Assembly (NCBI RefSeq): GCF_017592335.1
Contig: NZ_JACNMP010000003.1
Location: forward strand, 62,001-126,000
DNA length: 64,000 bases
Source: Pseudaestuariivita rosea
Lineage (GTDB): Bacteria > Pseudomonadota > Alphaproteobacteria > Rhodobacterales > Rhodobacteraceae
Reading direction: 5' to 3'
Position 1 is the stretch's first letter. Each line of letters begins with the position of its first letter. The translations under genes were made by a program, and so were the position numbers. Of this stretch, positions 26,252 to 34,259 are shown piece by piece. The notes beneath the pieces were generated by a model, which saw nothing but the letters and a program-made list of their open reading frames with translations, was not told the DNA's origin and ran no database searches.

Positions 26252-26515
26252 ATGGCAAATTCGCCTCAGGCTAAAAAACGCGCACGTCAGAACGAAAGCC
26301 GCTTTCAGGTCAATAAAGCGCGCCGTTCGCGCATCCGTACCTTTCTGCGAAAAGTAGAAGAGGCAATCGCATCTGGTGACAAGGACGCAGCAACATTTGC
26401 ACTGCGTGCGGCCCAACCTGAGTTGATGCGCGGTGTGACAAAAGGTGTTTATCACAAGAACACAGCATCCCGTAAGATTTCGCGTTTGTCGGCCCGCGTA
26501 AAAGCGATAGGCTAA
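26252..26515 (+). CDS. rpsT: 30S ribosomal protein S20
   Basis: An 87-aa primary 16S rRNA-binding protein. It starts [20 protein letters not shown] and continues [19 protein letters not shown], with [20 protein letters not shown] near the end, all standard. AAGGGAACGACGAG precedes the start. It is monocistronic with a strong terminator. It sits upstream of dnaA, the usual place in Rhodobacteraceae. Confidence 0.98.
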   Translation: MANSPQAKKRARQNESRFQVNKARRSRIRTFLRKVEEAIASGDKDAATFALRAAQPELMRGVTKGVYHKNTASRKISRLSARVKAIG

Positions 26516-26541
26516 GCACCAAATCCAGACGTGATGATTAA

Positions 26542-26564
26542 GGCGCCCAATCGGGCGCTTTTTT
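26542..26564 (+). terminator. Rho-independent terminator of rpsT
   Basis: GCGCCC (26543-26548), loop AATC, GGGCGC (26553-26558) and TTTTTT. Confidence 0.9.
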
Positions 26565-27083
26565 GGTTTTTGGGCGGCGATCTGCGCATCAGAAATGCCG
26601 CAAACAGATTCTTTTCGGAAAAGCGTGAGTCAAGCGTGAAGTTCTGTTGAAACGACTCTGTTCGACACGCTAACACACTACTCACGATTCACATTGTCTG
26701 GGGGGACAAGGTAAAGAGTCCGGCGGAAGTGCATGGTGTGGCCATGTTTTCCTGCAGCTACAGCTAGGCCGGACTCTCTACGCATTTGCAGAAGTGCCGA
26801 AACACTGATCGGCGCGATGTAACCGGCGTGGGCGGTTTGTTTTGTTTATCAAAACGACCCGTATTGCCTTTGGTCCAGGTCGTTGAGCGTTGGGTTACAG
26901 TACCATCCATTTGGGTGACTATATTCCTGTGCAATACGGCTTTTGAGGCGTCGGGCATAATGCCTTGGCACTCACGCCAACATCTGGATCAACTGGGAAA
27001 GAAATCGCGTATTGGTGCGCGCGGTTTCCGGGCAGACGGGGGTCTGTCTGCGGCGTAGATAAAATGAATGGGTCGAACGAAAA
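26565..27083. other. dnaA upstream region
   Basis: The ~520 bases between the rpsT terminator and dnaA hold a promoter-like TTGAAA (26647-26652), a structured RNA candidate (26700-26790), and a short palindrome GTTTTG-TTTAT-CAAAAC near 26838-26855. No consensus DnaA box was seen. A 90-codon open frame at 26786-27058 has no recognisable product and is not called. Confidence 0.6.
26700..26790 (+). ncRNA. Structured RNA candidate in the dnaA leader
   Basis: A perfect 10-bp outer stem AGAGTCCGGC (26715-26724) with GCCGGACTCT (26768-26777) encloses a hairpin CATGG/CCATG (26732-26736 and 26742-26746) with an outer GGAA/TTCC pair, plus an AGCTACAGCT segment. The GC-rich pairs are too regular for chance. 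It follows the rpsT terminator, so it needs its own promoter and is either a small RNA or a dnaA 5' leader. I cannot assign it to a known family. Confidence 0.5.
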
Positions 27084-28433
27084 ATGACAAATGAGACATG
27101 GGGACGGGTCCGTCAGGAACTTATCAAGGCAGTTGGCAAAAACAATTATACGACATGGATTGAGCCGCTTGAGTTCCGTGATCTGTCAGACGGCGTTGTA
27201 ACCTTTACCGTCCCAACCAGTTTCATTGGCAATTATGTTTCGCAGAATTTTGGCGATCAGATTAAATTTCAGCTGAATATGACCGGGACTGAGGTGAAAC
27301 GCATTGCATTTCAGGTTGCTGCGAATTCACCAAGACGCCCCGCGCCTGCGCAGCATTCGGAAAAGCCCGCAATGGCTGAAACACAGCACGATCTGCCAGG
27401 TGCCCCACTTGATGCCCGTTATACCTTTGACAGCTTCGTCGTCGGCAAACCGAACGAACTGGCCCATGCTGCATCCAAGCGCGTGGCCGAAGGTGGACCG
27501 GTCACGTTCAACCCGCTGTTTCTATACGGTGGGGTCGGCTTGGGTAAAACGCACTTGATGCACGCCATCGCCCATGAGCTTCAGGCCCAGAAACCCGCAC
27601 TGAATGTGCTCTATCTGTCGGCCGAACAGTTCATGTACCGTTTCATTCAGGCGCTGCGCGTCAACAAGATGATGGACTTCAAAGAACTGTTCCGATCCGT
27701 TGACGTCCTGATGGTCGACGATGTGCAGTTCATCGCTGGCAAAGACTCAACGCAGGAAGAATTCTTTCATACTTTCAATGCCTTAGTCAGTGCGAACAAA
27801 CAGATCATCATCTCGGCCGATCGCGCACCGGGTGAAATCAAGGACCTTGAAGACCGCATCAGATCCCGCCTGCAATGTGGCCTGGTGGTTGATCTGCACC
27901 CGACTGATTATGAATTGCGCTTGGGCATCCTGCAATCGAAGGTCGAACAGTATCGTGGACAGTATCCAAACGTAGAACTGCGCGATGGTGTGTTGGAATT
28001 TCTGGCCCATCGTATCTCAAAGAACGTTCGTGTGCTGGAAGGCGCCCTGACGCGCCTGTTTGCCTTTGCATCACTTGTGGGCAAACCTGTCACGATGGAG
28101 CTGACCCAGGACTGTCTGGCCGATATTCTGCGCGACAGTGATCGCAAAGTGTCGGTCGAAGAAATTCAGCGAAAAGTCAGCGAACATTTCAATATCCGCC
28201 TGTCGGATATGATCGGCCCCAAGCGCGTCCGCAACTTTGCCCGCCCCCGTCAGATTGCGATGTATCTTTGCAAGCAACTGACCAGCCGATCCCTGCCGGA
28301 AATCGGGCGTCGGTTTGGCGGACGTGATCACACAACGGTCATGCACGGCGTGCGCAAAATAGAAGAGCTGATCACGACAGACGGTCAACTTGCAGACGAT
28401 CTTGAACTGCTGCGCCGGGCGTTGGAAGGCTAA
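27084..28433 (+). CDS. dnaA: Chromosomal replication initiator DnaA
   Basis: A 449-aa initiator. Domain I starts WGRVRQELIKAVGKNNYTTW; a short linker leads to the AAA+ domain with NPLFLYGGVGLGKTHLMHAI (Walker A, about 145-160) and MVDDVQFIAGK (Walker B), and domain IV ends with the DnaA-box-binding signature GGRDHTTVMHGVRKIEEL. ATG 27084 has only a weak Shine-Dalgarno. The C-terminus is complete. dnaN starts 116 bases downstream and recF follows; this is the usual dnaA-dnaN-recF cluster. Confidence 0.98.
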   Translation: MTNETWGRVRQELIKAVGKNNYTTWIEPLEFRDLSDGVVTFTVPTSFIGNYVSQNFGDQIKFQLNMTGTEVKRIAFQVAANSPRRPAPAQHSEKPAMAETQHDLPGAPLDARYTFDSFVVGKPNELAHAASKRVAEGGPVTFNPLFLYGGVGLGKTHLMHAIAHELQAQKPALNVLYLSAEQFMYRFIQALRVNKMMDFKELFRSVDVLMVDDVQFIAGKDSTQEEFFHTFNALVSANKQIIISADRAPGEIKDLEDRIRSRLQCGLVVDLHPTDYELRLGILQSKVEQYRGQYPNVELRDGVLEFLAHRISKNVRVLEGALTRLFAFASLVGKPVTMELTQDCLADILRDSDRKVSVEEIQRKVSEHFNIRLSDMIGPKRVRNFARPRQIAMYLCKQLTSRSLPEIGRRFGGRDHTTVMHGVRKIEELITTDGQLADDLELLRRALEG

Positions 28434-28549
28434 CTGGGCTTGACGCCCCCAGCATTCTTACCGACAGTCAAAAATAACCTTCATAAAAAGACTTGTGCCG
28501 AGATGGGAAACGGGTAATTTCTGCGTCCCGGCAGCGACAGGAGCGAGGG

Positions 28550-29668
28550 ATGAAAGTCAGTATCGAACGGGCCGCATTGCTAAAGGCGGTTTCCCAGGCA
28601 CAATCAGTTGTTGAGCGGCGGAACACTATTCCTATTCTGGCAAATGTACTGATCGAAGCGGCGGATGATACGGTTACCTTTCGTGCTACTGATCTGGATA
28701 TCGAGGTTGTCGATAAAGCACCCGCCAAGGTCGAGCGCGCAGGTGCCACGACCGTTCCCGCAGTAACCTTGCACGAAATCGTTCGCAAATTGCCCGATGG
28801 TGCATTGGTTTCGCTGACGGAAGAAGGATCGTCAGGACGGTTGACGGTCGAGGCGGGGCGTTCAAACTTTTCGCTGGCCACACTGCCGAAAGAAGACTTC
28901 CCCGTCATGGCCAGTTCCGAATACACGGCGAATTTCAGCGCCCCTGCCCCGGTTCTGCGCCGCCTTTTCGATAAATCCAAGTTCGCAATCTCGACCGAAG
29001 AAACACGCTATTACTTAAACGGCGTTTATATGCATGTGTCGGATGCCGATGGTGGCAAGGTATTGCGCTGCGTTGCAACCGATGGTCACAGACTGGCCCG
29101 CATTGACGCTGAATTGCCGGAAGGAGCAACTGAAATGCCAGGGGTGATCGTGCCCCGCAAGACTGTGGGCGAATTGCGCAAGCTGCTTGACGACGATGAC
29201 GCACAAATCGCCGTATCGGTCAGCGAAACAAAAGTGCGTTTTGCGACCCCGGCGATTACCCTGACGTCGAAGGTCATCGATGGTACCTTCCCCGACTACA
29301 CCCGCGTCATTCCACAGGGCAATAATCGCAAGATGGAAGTTGATGCGGCAGATTTTGCAAGGGCCGTGGATCGGGTTGCAACCGTTTCGTCGGAACGGTC
29401 GCGTGCTGTGAAACTGTCGCTTGACGAAGATCGACTGATCCTGTCGGTCAATGCCCCTGATAGTGGTGCTGCCGAAGAAGAACTGGCCGTCGCCTATGGT
29501 GACGAACGTCTGGAAATTGGCTTTAATGCCAAATACTTGCTGGAAATCGCCAGTCAGGTTGATCGCGAAAATGCCGTGTTCCTGTTCAACTCGGCTGCTG
29601 ATCCAACATTGATGCGCGAAGGCAATGATCAGTCGGCGGTTTATGTCGTCATGCCGATGCGCGTTTAA
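28550..29668 (+). CDS. dnaN: DNA polymerase III sliding clamp (beta subunit)
   Basis: A 372-aa clamp that tethers the polymerase to DNA. ATG 28550 is chosen (GAGG seven bases upstream) over ATG 28493, since MKVSIERAALLKAVSQAQSV is the expected start. VVERRNTIPILANVLIEA, YYLNGVYMH and the C-terminal MPMRV are all typical. A GC hairpin (CTGGGC..GCCCCCAG, about 28434-28453) lies between dnaA and dnaN and may attenuate read-through. Confidence 0.98.
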   Translation: MKVSIERAALLKAVSQAQSVVERRNTIPILANVLIEAADDTVTFRATDLDIEVVDKAPAKVERAGATTVPAVTLHEIVRKLPDGALVSLTEEGSSGRLTVEAGRSNFSLATLPKEDFPVMASSEYTANFSAPAPVLRRLFDKSKFAISTEETRYYLNGVYMHVSDADGGKVLRCVATDGHRLARIDAELPEGATEMPGVIVPRKTVGELRKLLDDDDAQIAVSVSETKVRFATPAITLTSKVIDGTFPDYTRVIPQGNNRKMEVDAADFARAVDRVATVSSERSRAVKLSLDEDRLILSVNAPDSGAAEEELAVAYGDERLEIGFNAKYLLEIASQVDRENAVFLFNSAADPTLMREGNDQSAVYVVMPMRV

Positions 29669-29693
29669 CCGGCCCGCCTTGCGGGGGCGGTGA

Positions 29694-30779
29694 ATGCCGA
29701 CGTCGACCATAACCGATCTATCGCTGTCGCATTTCCGGTCGCACAAGACATTGCGATTGTCTTTGGACAATAGGCCCATTGCGATTTTTGGCCCCAACGG
29801 GGCCGGCAAGACAAACATTCTGGAAGCGATTTCAATGTTATCGCCCGGTCGCGGGCTAAGGCGCGCCACGACCGAGGATATAACGCGACGCCCGGAAGGT
29901 CTGGGGTGGAAAATCAAGGCGGTTCTGACATCTGGCGATCAGATACATGAGGTTGAAACCTGGAGCGAAGGCGGCAACGTACGTCAGGTAAAGATCGATG
30001 AAAAGATGGCGACACAGGTCGCTTTGGGGCGCATTTGTCGTGTGCTGTGGCTGATCCCTGCCATGGATCGGCTTTGGATTGAAGGGGCCGAGGGCCGTCG
30101 CCGGTTTCTGGACCGTATGACCCTCAGCTTCGAACCCGGCCATGCCGAAGCGACCTTGACCTATGAAAAAGCCATGCGCGAACGCAACCGTTTGCTGAAA
30201 GATCAGGTGCGTGACCCGGCGTGGTACCGCGCGCTTGAGGCACAGATGGCCAAGGCAGGCAGCAGCATCCACGCAAACCGGCAAGAGGCGCTGATGTTGA
30301 TATCGGCCGCACAGGAAGAGGCCGAGACACTTTTTCCAACTGCCGATCTTACACTGGTTCACGCCAGCGGCGCAGATGCGCCCGAAGATGAAGACAGCTT
30401 GCTTGACGCGTTTCAAAGCAACCGTTTTCAGGACATGGCGGCAGGTCGCACACTGATCGGACCCCATCGTGCCGATTTGAACGCCGTCTACCGGGCCAAA
30501 GACGTCAACGCCAAAGACTGTTCGACGGGCGAACAAAAGGCGTTGCTGGTGTCATTGATCCTGGCAAACGCGCGTGCGCTGGCCGCACAATCGGTCGCCA
30601 CACCCATTTTGCTGCTTGATGAGGTCGCAGCGCATTTGGACATCGATCGCCGCGCCGCTCTTTACGACGAAATTGTCGCCCTTGGTGCGCAGGCCTGGTT
30701 AACAGGAACTGAAAAAGGCCTGTTCAGCGCCTTTGATGATCGGGCCCGCTATCTGGATATCACCGAGGTAGCGCCCTAA
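29694..30779 (+). CDS. recF: DNA replication and repair protein RecF
   Basis: A 361-aa SMC-like ATPase that with RecO and RecR loads RecA at gaps. Walker A is [20 protein letters not shown] (about 28-47), the signature [19 protein letters not shown] is near residue 285, and Walker B is [11 protein letters not shown]. The start codon follows GGGGGCGGTGA, part of a 5-bp CCCGC/GCGGG hairpin (29673-29685) that could mask the ribosome site. It overlaps the gshB stop by four bases at the convergent 3' ends. Confidence 0.95.
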   Translation: MPTSTITDLSLSHFRSHKTLRLSLDNRPIAIFGPNGAGKTNILEAISMLSPGRGLRRATTEDITRRPEGLGWKIKAVLTSGDQIHEVETWSEGGNVRQVKIDEKMATQVALGRICRVLWLIPAMDRLWIEGAEGRRRFLDRMTLSFEPGHAEATLTYEKAMRERNRLLKDQVRDPAWYRALEAQMAKAGSSIHANRQEALMLISAAQEEAETLFPTADLTLVHASGADAPEDEDSLLDAFQSNRFQDMAAGRTLIGPHRADLNAVYRAKDVNAKDCSTGEQKALLVSLILANARALAAQSVATPILLLDEVAAHLDIDRRAALYDEIVALGAQAWLTGTEKGLFSAFDDRARYLDITEVAP

Positions 30780-31717
30780 TTCCGCTTGTCTTCGATCACC
30801 TGCCAGATCTGGCCCGCAACATTTATACCGTCAAAGCGTTCCAGCTCCTGAATGCCGGTGGGCGAGGTCACGTTAATCTCGGTCAGATAGTCGCCGATCA
30901 CATCGATACCAACGAAAATCTGACCCTTTTCGCGTAGTGTCGGGCCGATCGCCGCGCAGATCTCAAGATCGCGTTCCGTTAGTCCAATCTTTTCGGGGCG
31001 TCCGCCCACATGCATATTAGATCGGGTTTCGCCAGCAGCAGGCACACGGTTGATGGCACCAACAGGTTCACCGTTGACCAGAATGACGCGTTTGTCGCCG
31101 TTGGATACATCGGGCAAAAACTTCTGTGCGATCAAAGGTTCCCGGCTGAAACCGGTAAAGAGTTCATGCAGAGACGACAGATTGCGATCCTGTGGATCCA
31201 GGCGGAAAACGCCGGCGCCGCCGTTTCCGTAAAGCGGCTTCAGGATGATATCGCTGTGTTCATGCTTGAACGCCTTGATCGTGTCCAGATCACGGGCGAT
31301 CGTTGTGGGCGGGATAAGGTCGGGAAAATCCAGCACCAACAGCTTTTCAGGATAGTTCCGAACCCAGAAAGGGTCGTTCACGACAAGCGTCTCGGGATGA
31401 ATTCGATCCAGCAGATGCGTGGTCGTGATGTAGTGCATGTCAAAGGGCGGGTCCTGTCGCAGCCATACGACATCAAAATCCGAAAGCTTCACCGTTTTCA
31501 TCTGGCCAAGCGTGAAATGATTGCCCTTTTCGCGCCGCACGGTCAGCGGCCAGCCACGGGCGATAATACTGCCACTTTCATAGGACAAATGATCCGGCGT
31601 GTAGTAGAACAGCGAATGTCCCCGCGCCTGTGCCTCTTCGGCCAATCGAAATGTGCTGTCGGCGTTGATGTCGATCGGATCGATCGGGTCCATTTGAATG
31701 GCAACCTTAAGCGACAC
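30776..31717 (-). CDS. gshB: Glutathione synthetase
   Basis: A 313-aa ATP-grasp ligase that joins gamma-glutamylcysteine and glycine. It starts [20 protein letters not shown], the standard N-terminus; [20 protein letters not shown], then [15 protein letters not shown] in the ATP-grasp core and [20 protein letters not shown] at the end are typical. It is the last gene of rsmI-yraN-gshB. Length and motifs are normal. Confidence 0.97.
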   Translation of the reverse strand: MSLKVAIQMDPIDPIDINADSTFRLAEEAQARGHSLFYYTPDHLSYESGSIIARGWPLTVRREKGNHFTLGQMKTVKLSDFDVVWLRQDPPFDMHYITTTHLLDRIHPETLVVNDPFWVRNYPEKLLVLDFPDLIPPTTIARDLDTIKAFKHEHSDIILKPLYGNGGAGVFRLDPQDRNLSSLHELFTGFSREPLIAQKFLPDVSNGDKRVILVNGEPVGAINRVPAAGETRSNMHVGGRPEKIGLTERDLEICAAIGPTLREKGQIFVGIDVIGDYLTEINVTSPTGIQELERFDGINVAGQIWQVIEDKRN

Positions 31718-31777
31718 GGGTCCGCCCCCTTTTCTTTCAAGCTACCGATACATGGCGCAGAGCAGGGGAAGGTTCAA

Positions 31778-32134
31778 TCAGAATTGGCCAAAGGCATTTT
31801 GGATGATCTTCAACTCACCCGTCTGGTTCACCAATGCGGCATCAAATCGGCTGTCGGTATCCTGGCCCCGTGGTTCATCGGCAAGATATTCTGACGCGGC
31901 GGTGTAAAGTCTGCGCATCTGTCTTTCAGACAACGCCAGTGAGGCTTGCGCGAATGAGCGGCTTTTCTTGACCTCGATAAAGACGACCTGACCATGACGG
32001 CGGGCAATCAGATCAATTTCGCCACCCTGCCCACGCCAACGGCGCGCTGCGATTTCATAGCCGTCGCGTTGATAACGGCGGGCCACTGAATCTTCGGCGC
32101 TCAGCCCGGCATAGTAAGATGTCTCACCGCTCAT
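31778..32134 (-). CDS. yraN: YraN/UPF0102 endonuclease-fold protein
   Basis: A 118-aa protein of the UPF0102 family with an endonuclease-like fold. The core GGEIDLIARRHGQVVFIEVKK (quoted as GEIDLIARRHGQVVFIEVKK) carries the E-x-x-x-x-D...E-V-K motif of restriction-type nucleases, and the usual RYQRDGYEIAARRWRG precedes. The function is not established. It overlaps the rsmI stop by four bases (ATGA) and lies 60 bases upstream of gshB. Confidence 0.92.
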   Translation of the reverse strand: MSGETSYYAGLSAEDSVARRYQRDGYEIAARRWRGQGGEIDLIARRHGQVVFIEVKKSRSFAQASLALSERQMRRLYTAASEYLADEPRGQDTDSRFDAALVNQTGELKIIQNAFGQF

Positions 32135-32991
32135 TCATCGCTCTCGATCTTCAGGGCCAGTTGATAGGCCGTCCGTCGTGGCACCCCAAGCTGGGTGGAA
32201 ATCTGAGCCGCAGCGTCCTTGACTGAAAGAGTTTCCATCGCCTGCATCAGGTGTTCACGTATCTCATCTTCGCTCAGTTCACGTTTGACCGGTCCGCCGA
32301 CAACCAAAACCACTTCGCCCTTCACAGGACGGTCGCAGGTCGTTTGCAAGACCTGACCAATCGTTCCACGCCGCGCTTCCTCAAAGCGTTTTGTCAGCTC
32401 ACGGCACAGTGCCATGGGCCTGTCTTCGCCAAGTTCTTGCACGCAATCGGTTAAAAAGGCCTGAACGCGCTTCGGCGACTCAAAAAAGACAAGCGTGGCC
32501 GGGATATCGCGCAACTCACGCAGGAACGACCGGCGCGCCCCTTTTGCGTTGGGGGCGAACCCTACGAACATAAAACGGTCTGTCGGCAGGCCGGATAGTG
32601 TCAACGCCGATAGCACGGCCGAGGCCCCCGGAACGGACGTCACCGGATAGCCCGCCGCAATGGCGTCACGCGCCAGCACATAGCCAGGATCGGCAACCAG
32701 CGGCGTGCCGGCGTCCGAGGCATAGGCGACCGATTTGCCCTGCGCAATAAAGCCCAGCAGTCTTGGGCGCACCTTTGGCCCGTTGTGGTCGTGATACGCG
32801 ATCAGGGGGCGATCACGCAGCGCAATGCCATGAATATCCATCAGACGCCGGGTGTTTCGCGTATCCTCGGCTGCAATGACATCAACCGAGTTCAAAGTGT
32901 CCAGCGCTCGCAAAGTGATATCATCAGCTGTGCCGATAGGTGTTGCGACAAAGTACAGCCCGGCGGACATTGGCTTTATTTCACGATTCAA
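32131..32991 (-). CDS. rsmI: 16S rRNA (cytidine-1402-2'-O)-methyltransferase
   Basis: A 286-aa SAM-dependent methyltransferase that modifies C1402 of 16S rRNA. It shows GLYFVATPIGTADDITLRAL, DVIAAEDTRNTRRLM, SDAGTPLVADPGYVLA and ALTLSGLPTDRFMFVGF, all typical. I keep a TTG start (32991) because GAGGGGG lies at about eight bases; the later ATG 32970 lacks a ribosome site. The divergent LppC gene begins 90 bases away, sharing the promoter region. Confidence 0.94.
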   Translation of the reverse strand: MNREIKPMSAGLYFVATPIGTADDITLRALDTLNSVDVIAAEDTRNTRRLMDIHGIALRDRPLIAYHDHNGPKVRPRLLGFIAQGKSVAYASDAGTPLVADPGYVLARDAIAAGYPVTSVPGASAVLSALTLSGLPTDRFMFVGFAPNAKGARRSFLRELRDIPATLVFFESPKRVQAFLTDCVQELGEDRPMALCRELTKRFEEARRGTIGQVLQTTCDRPVKGEVVLVVGGPVKRELSEDEIREHLMQAMETLSVKDAAAQISTQLGVPRRTAYQLALKIESDE

Positions 32992-33080
32992 GACTCGACC
33001 CCCTCGGCGTTGTGCTTATTATCGCAGATGACAAACACGAGGTATCGTGCGAAATAAGGATCAGGGGGTTATTCGTCATT

Positions 33081-34259
33081 ATGTTTTTGTTTTCAATGTC
33101 AATTCAGCAGCTGGCTGCACGCTGTGTCGCCGTTTTATCGGTCATATGGCTTGCCGGTTGTGACGGTCTGATGATCGGTGGAACGGGTGGGCAGAATATC
33201 AATCCCAATCGCGCTGTGCCCGTGGCCCTGCTTGTGCCGCGCGGATCCGGCAGCTCAACAGATGAGGTTCTGGCCCAAAATCTGGAAAATGCAGCGCGTC
33301 TGGCGATTGCCGATCTGAATGGTGTCGAAATTGATTTGCGCGTCTACAATACAGCCGCAAATCCGACCCAGGCTTCTAGCGTCGCGATGCAGGCGGTGAA
33401 TGACGGTGCAAAGATCATCATTGGACCCCTTTATGCTGCTGCGGCAAATGCGGCTGGCGTTTCGGTTGCCAACAGAAACGTCAATGTCCTGGCATTTTCC
33501 AATAATACGTCAATCGCCGGCGGGAATGTATTTGTGCTGGGCGCGACGTTTGAAAACACAGCGAACCGGCTAGTCAGCTATTCAAAGCGGCAAGGAACTG
33601 CCAGGATGCTGGTGGTCCACGCCCAGGATGTGGCAGGTGAGGTCGGACGCGACGCGATCATACGCGCGGCTGAACGTCACGGCGTTCAAATTTCGGGGGT
33701 TGAAAGCTATCCGTTTTCACAGCAGGGCATTTTCGAGGCATCGCGCCGCATTGCCCAGAATGCTCAGCTTGGCAGCAGTGACACTGTTTTCCTGACGGCA
33801 GGCACTGCAGCAGACCTGCCGTTTATCGCAACGTCACTGCCCGAAGCGGGTCTGCGCGCGGATGAGGTCAGATTTCTGGGACTGACACGATGGAATTCAC
33901 CACCCCAGACACTGTCCTTACCGGGCCTGCAGGGTGGATATTTCACATTGCCCGATCAGTCCTTGGAACAGCGCTTCCAGGCCCGGTATCGTGCGGCCTA
34001 TGGATCAAGCCCGCACCCGCTGGCCGGTCTGGCTTATGATGGTATCGCCGCAATCGGCGCACTGGTCAGCACTGGCGAAGCAGACGCGATCACAACCCGG
34101 CAGTTGACACGCAGTGCTGGCTTTGCAGGCACGCAGGGTATCTTCCGTTTGCGGGCGGATGGAACGAATGAACGTGGACTGGCCGTTGCACAGGTCCAAA
34201 ACAACCAGGTAGTTATCGTTGACCCTGCTCCAAAAAGCTTCAGCGGCGCCGGCTTCTAG
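33081..34259 (+). CDS. Penicillin-binding protein activator (LppC/LpoA-type lipoprotein)
   Basis: A 392-aa lipoprotein of the LppC family, with a periplasmic-binding-protein type I fold. The lipobox is LAGC with Cys about residue 27 if the ATG at 33081 is used (ATG 33096 is an alternative; the frame opens earlier but without sense). The mature region has RAVPVALLVPRGSG, the KIIIGPLYAAAANAAGVSVA pocket and GLAYDGIAAIGALVS. In E. coli LpoA activates PBP1A; the alphaproteobacterial role is by homology. It is divergent from rsmI, a conserved arrangement. Confidence 0.88.
   Translation: MFLFSMSIQQLAARCVAVLSVIWLAGCDGLMIGGTGGQNINPNRAVPVALLVPRGSGSSTDEVLAQNLENAARLAIADLNGVEIDLRVYNTAANPTQASSVAMQAVNDGAKIIIGPLYAAAANAAGVSVANRNVNVLAFSNNTSIAGGNVFVLGATFENTANRLVSYSKRQGTARMLVVHAQDVAGEVGRDAIIRAAERHGVQISGVESYPFSQQGIFEASRRIAQNAQLGSSDTVFLTAGTAADLPFIATSLPEAGLRADEVRFLGLTRWNSPPQTLSLPGLQGGYFTLPDQSLEQRFQARYRAAYGSSPHPLAGLAYDGIAAIGALVSTGEADAITTRQLTRSAGFAGTQGIFRLRADGTNERGLAVAQVQNNQVVIVDPAPKSFSGAGF

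Noticed and set aside
26786-27058. 90-codon plus-strand frame in the dnaA leader
   Set aside because: No ribosome site, no family, and it overlaps a region better explained as dnaA leader.
26565-27083. Chromosomal origin next to dnaA
   Set aside because: No consensus DnaA-box cluster or AT-rich block was found there; alphaproteobacterial origins are often not at dnaA.
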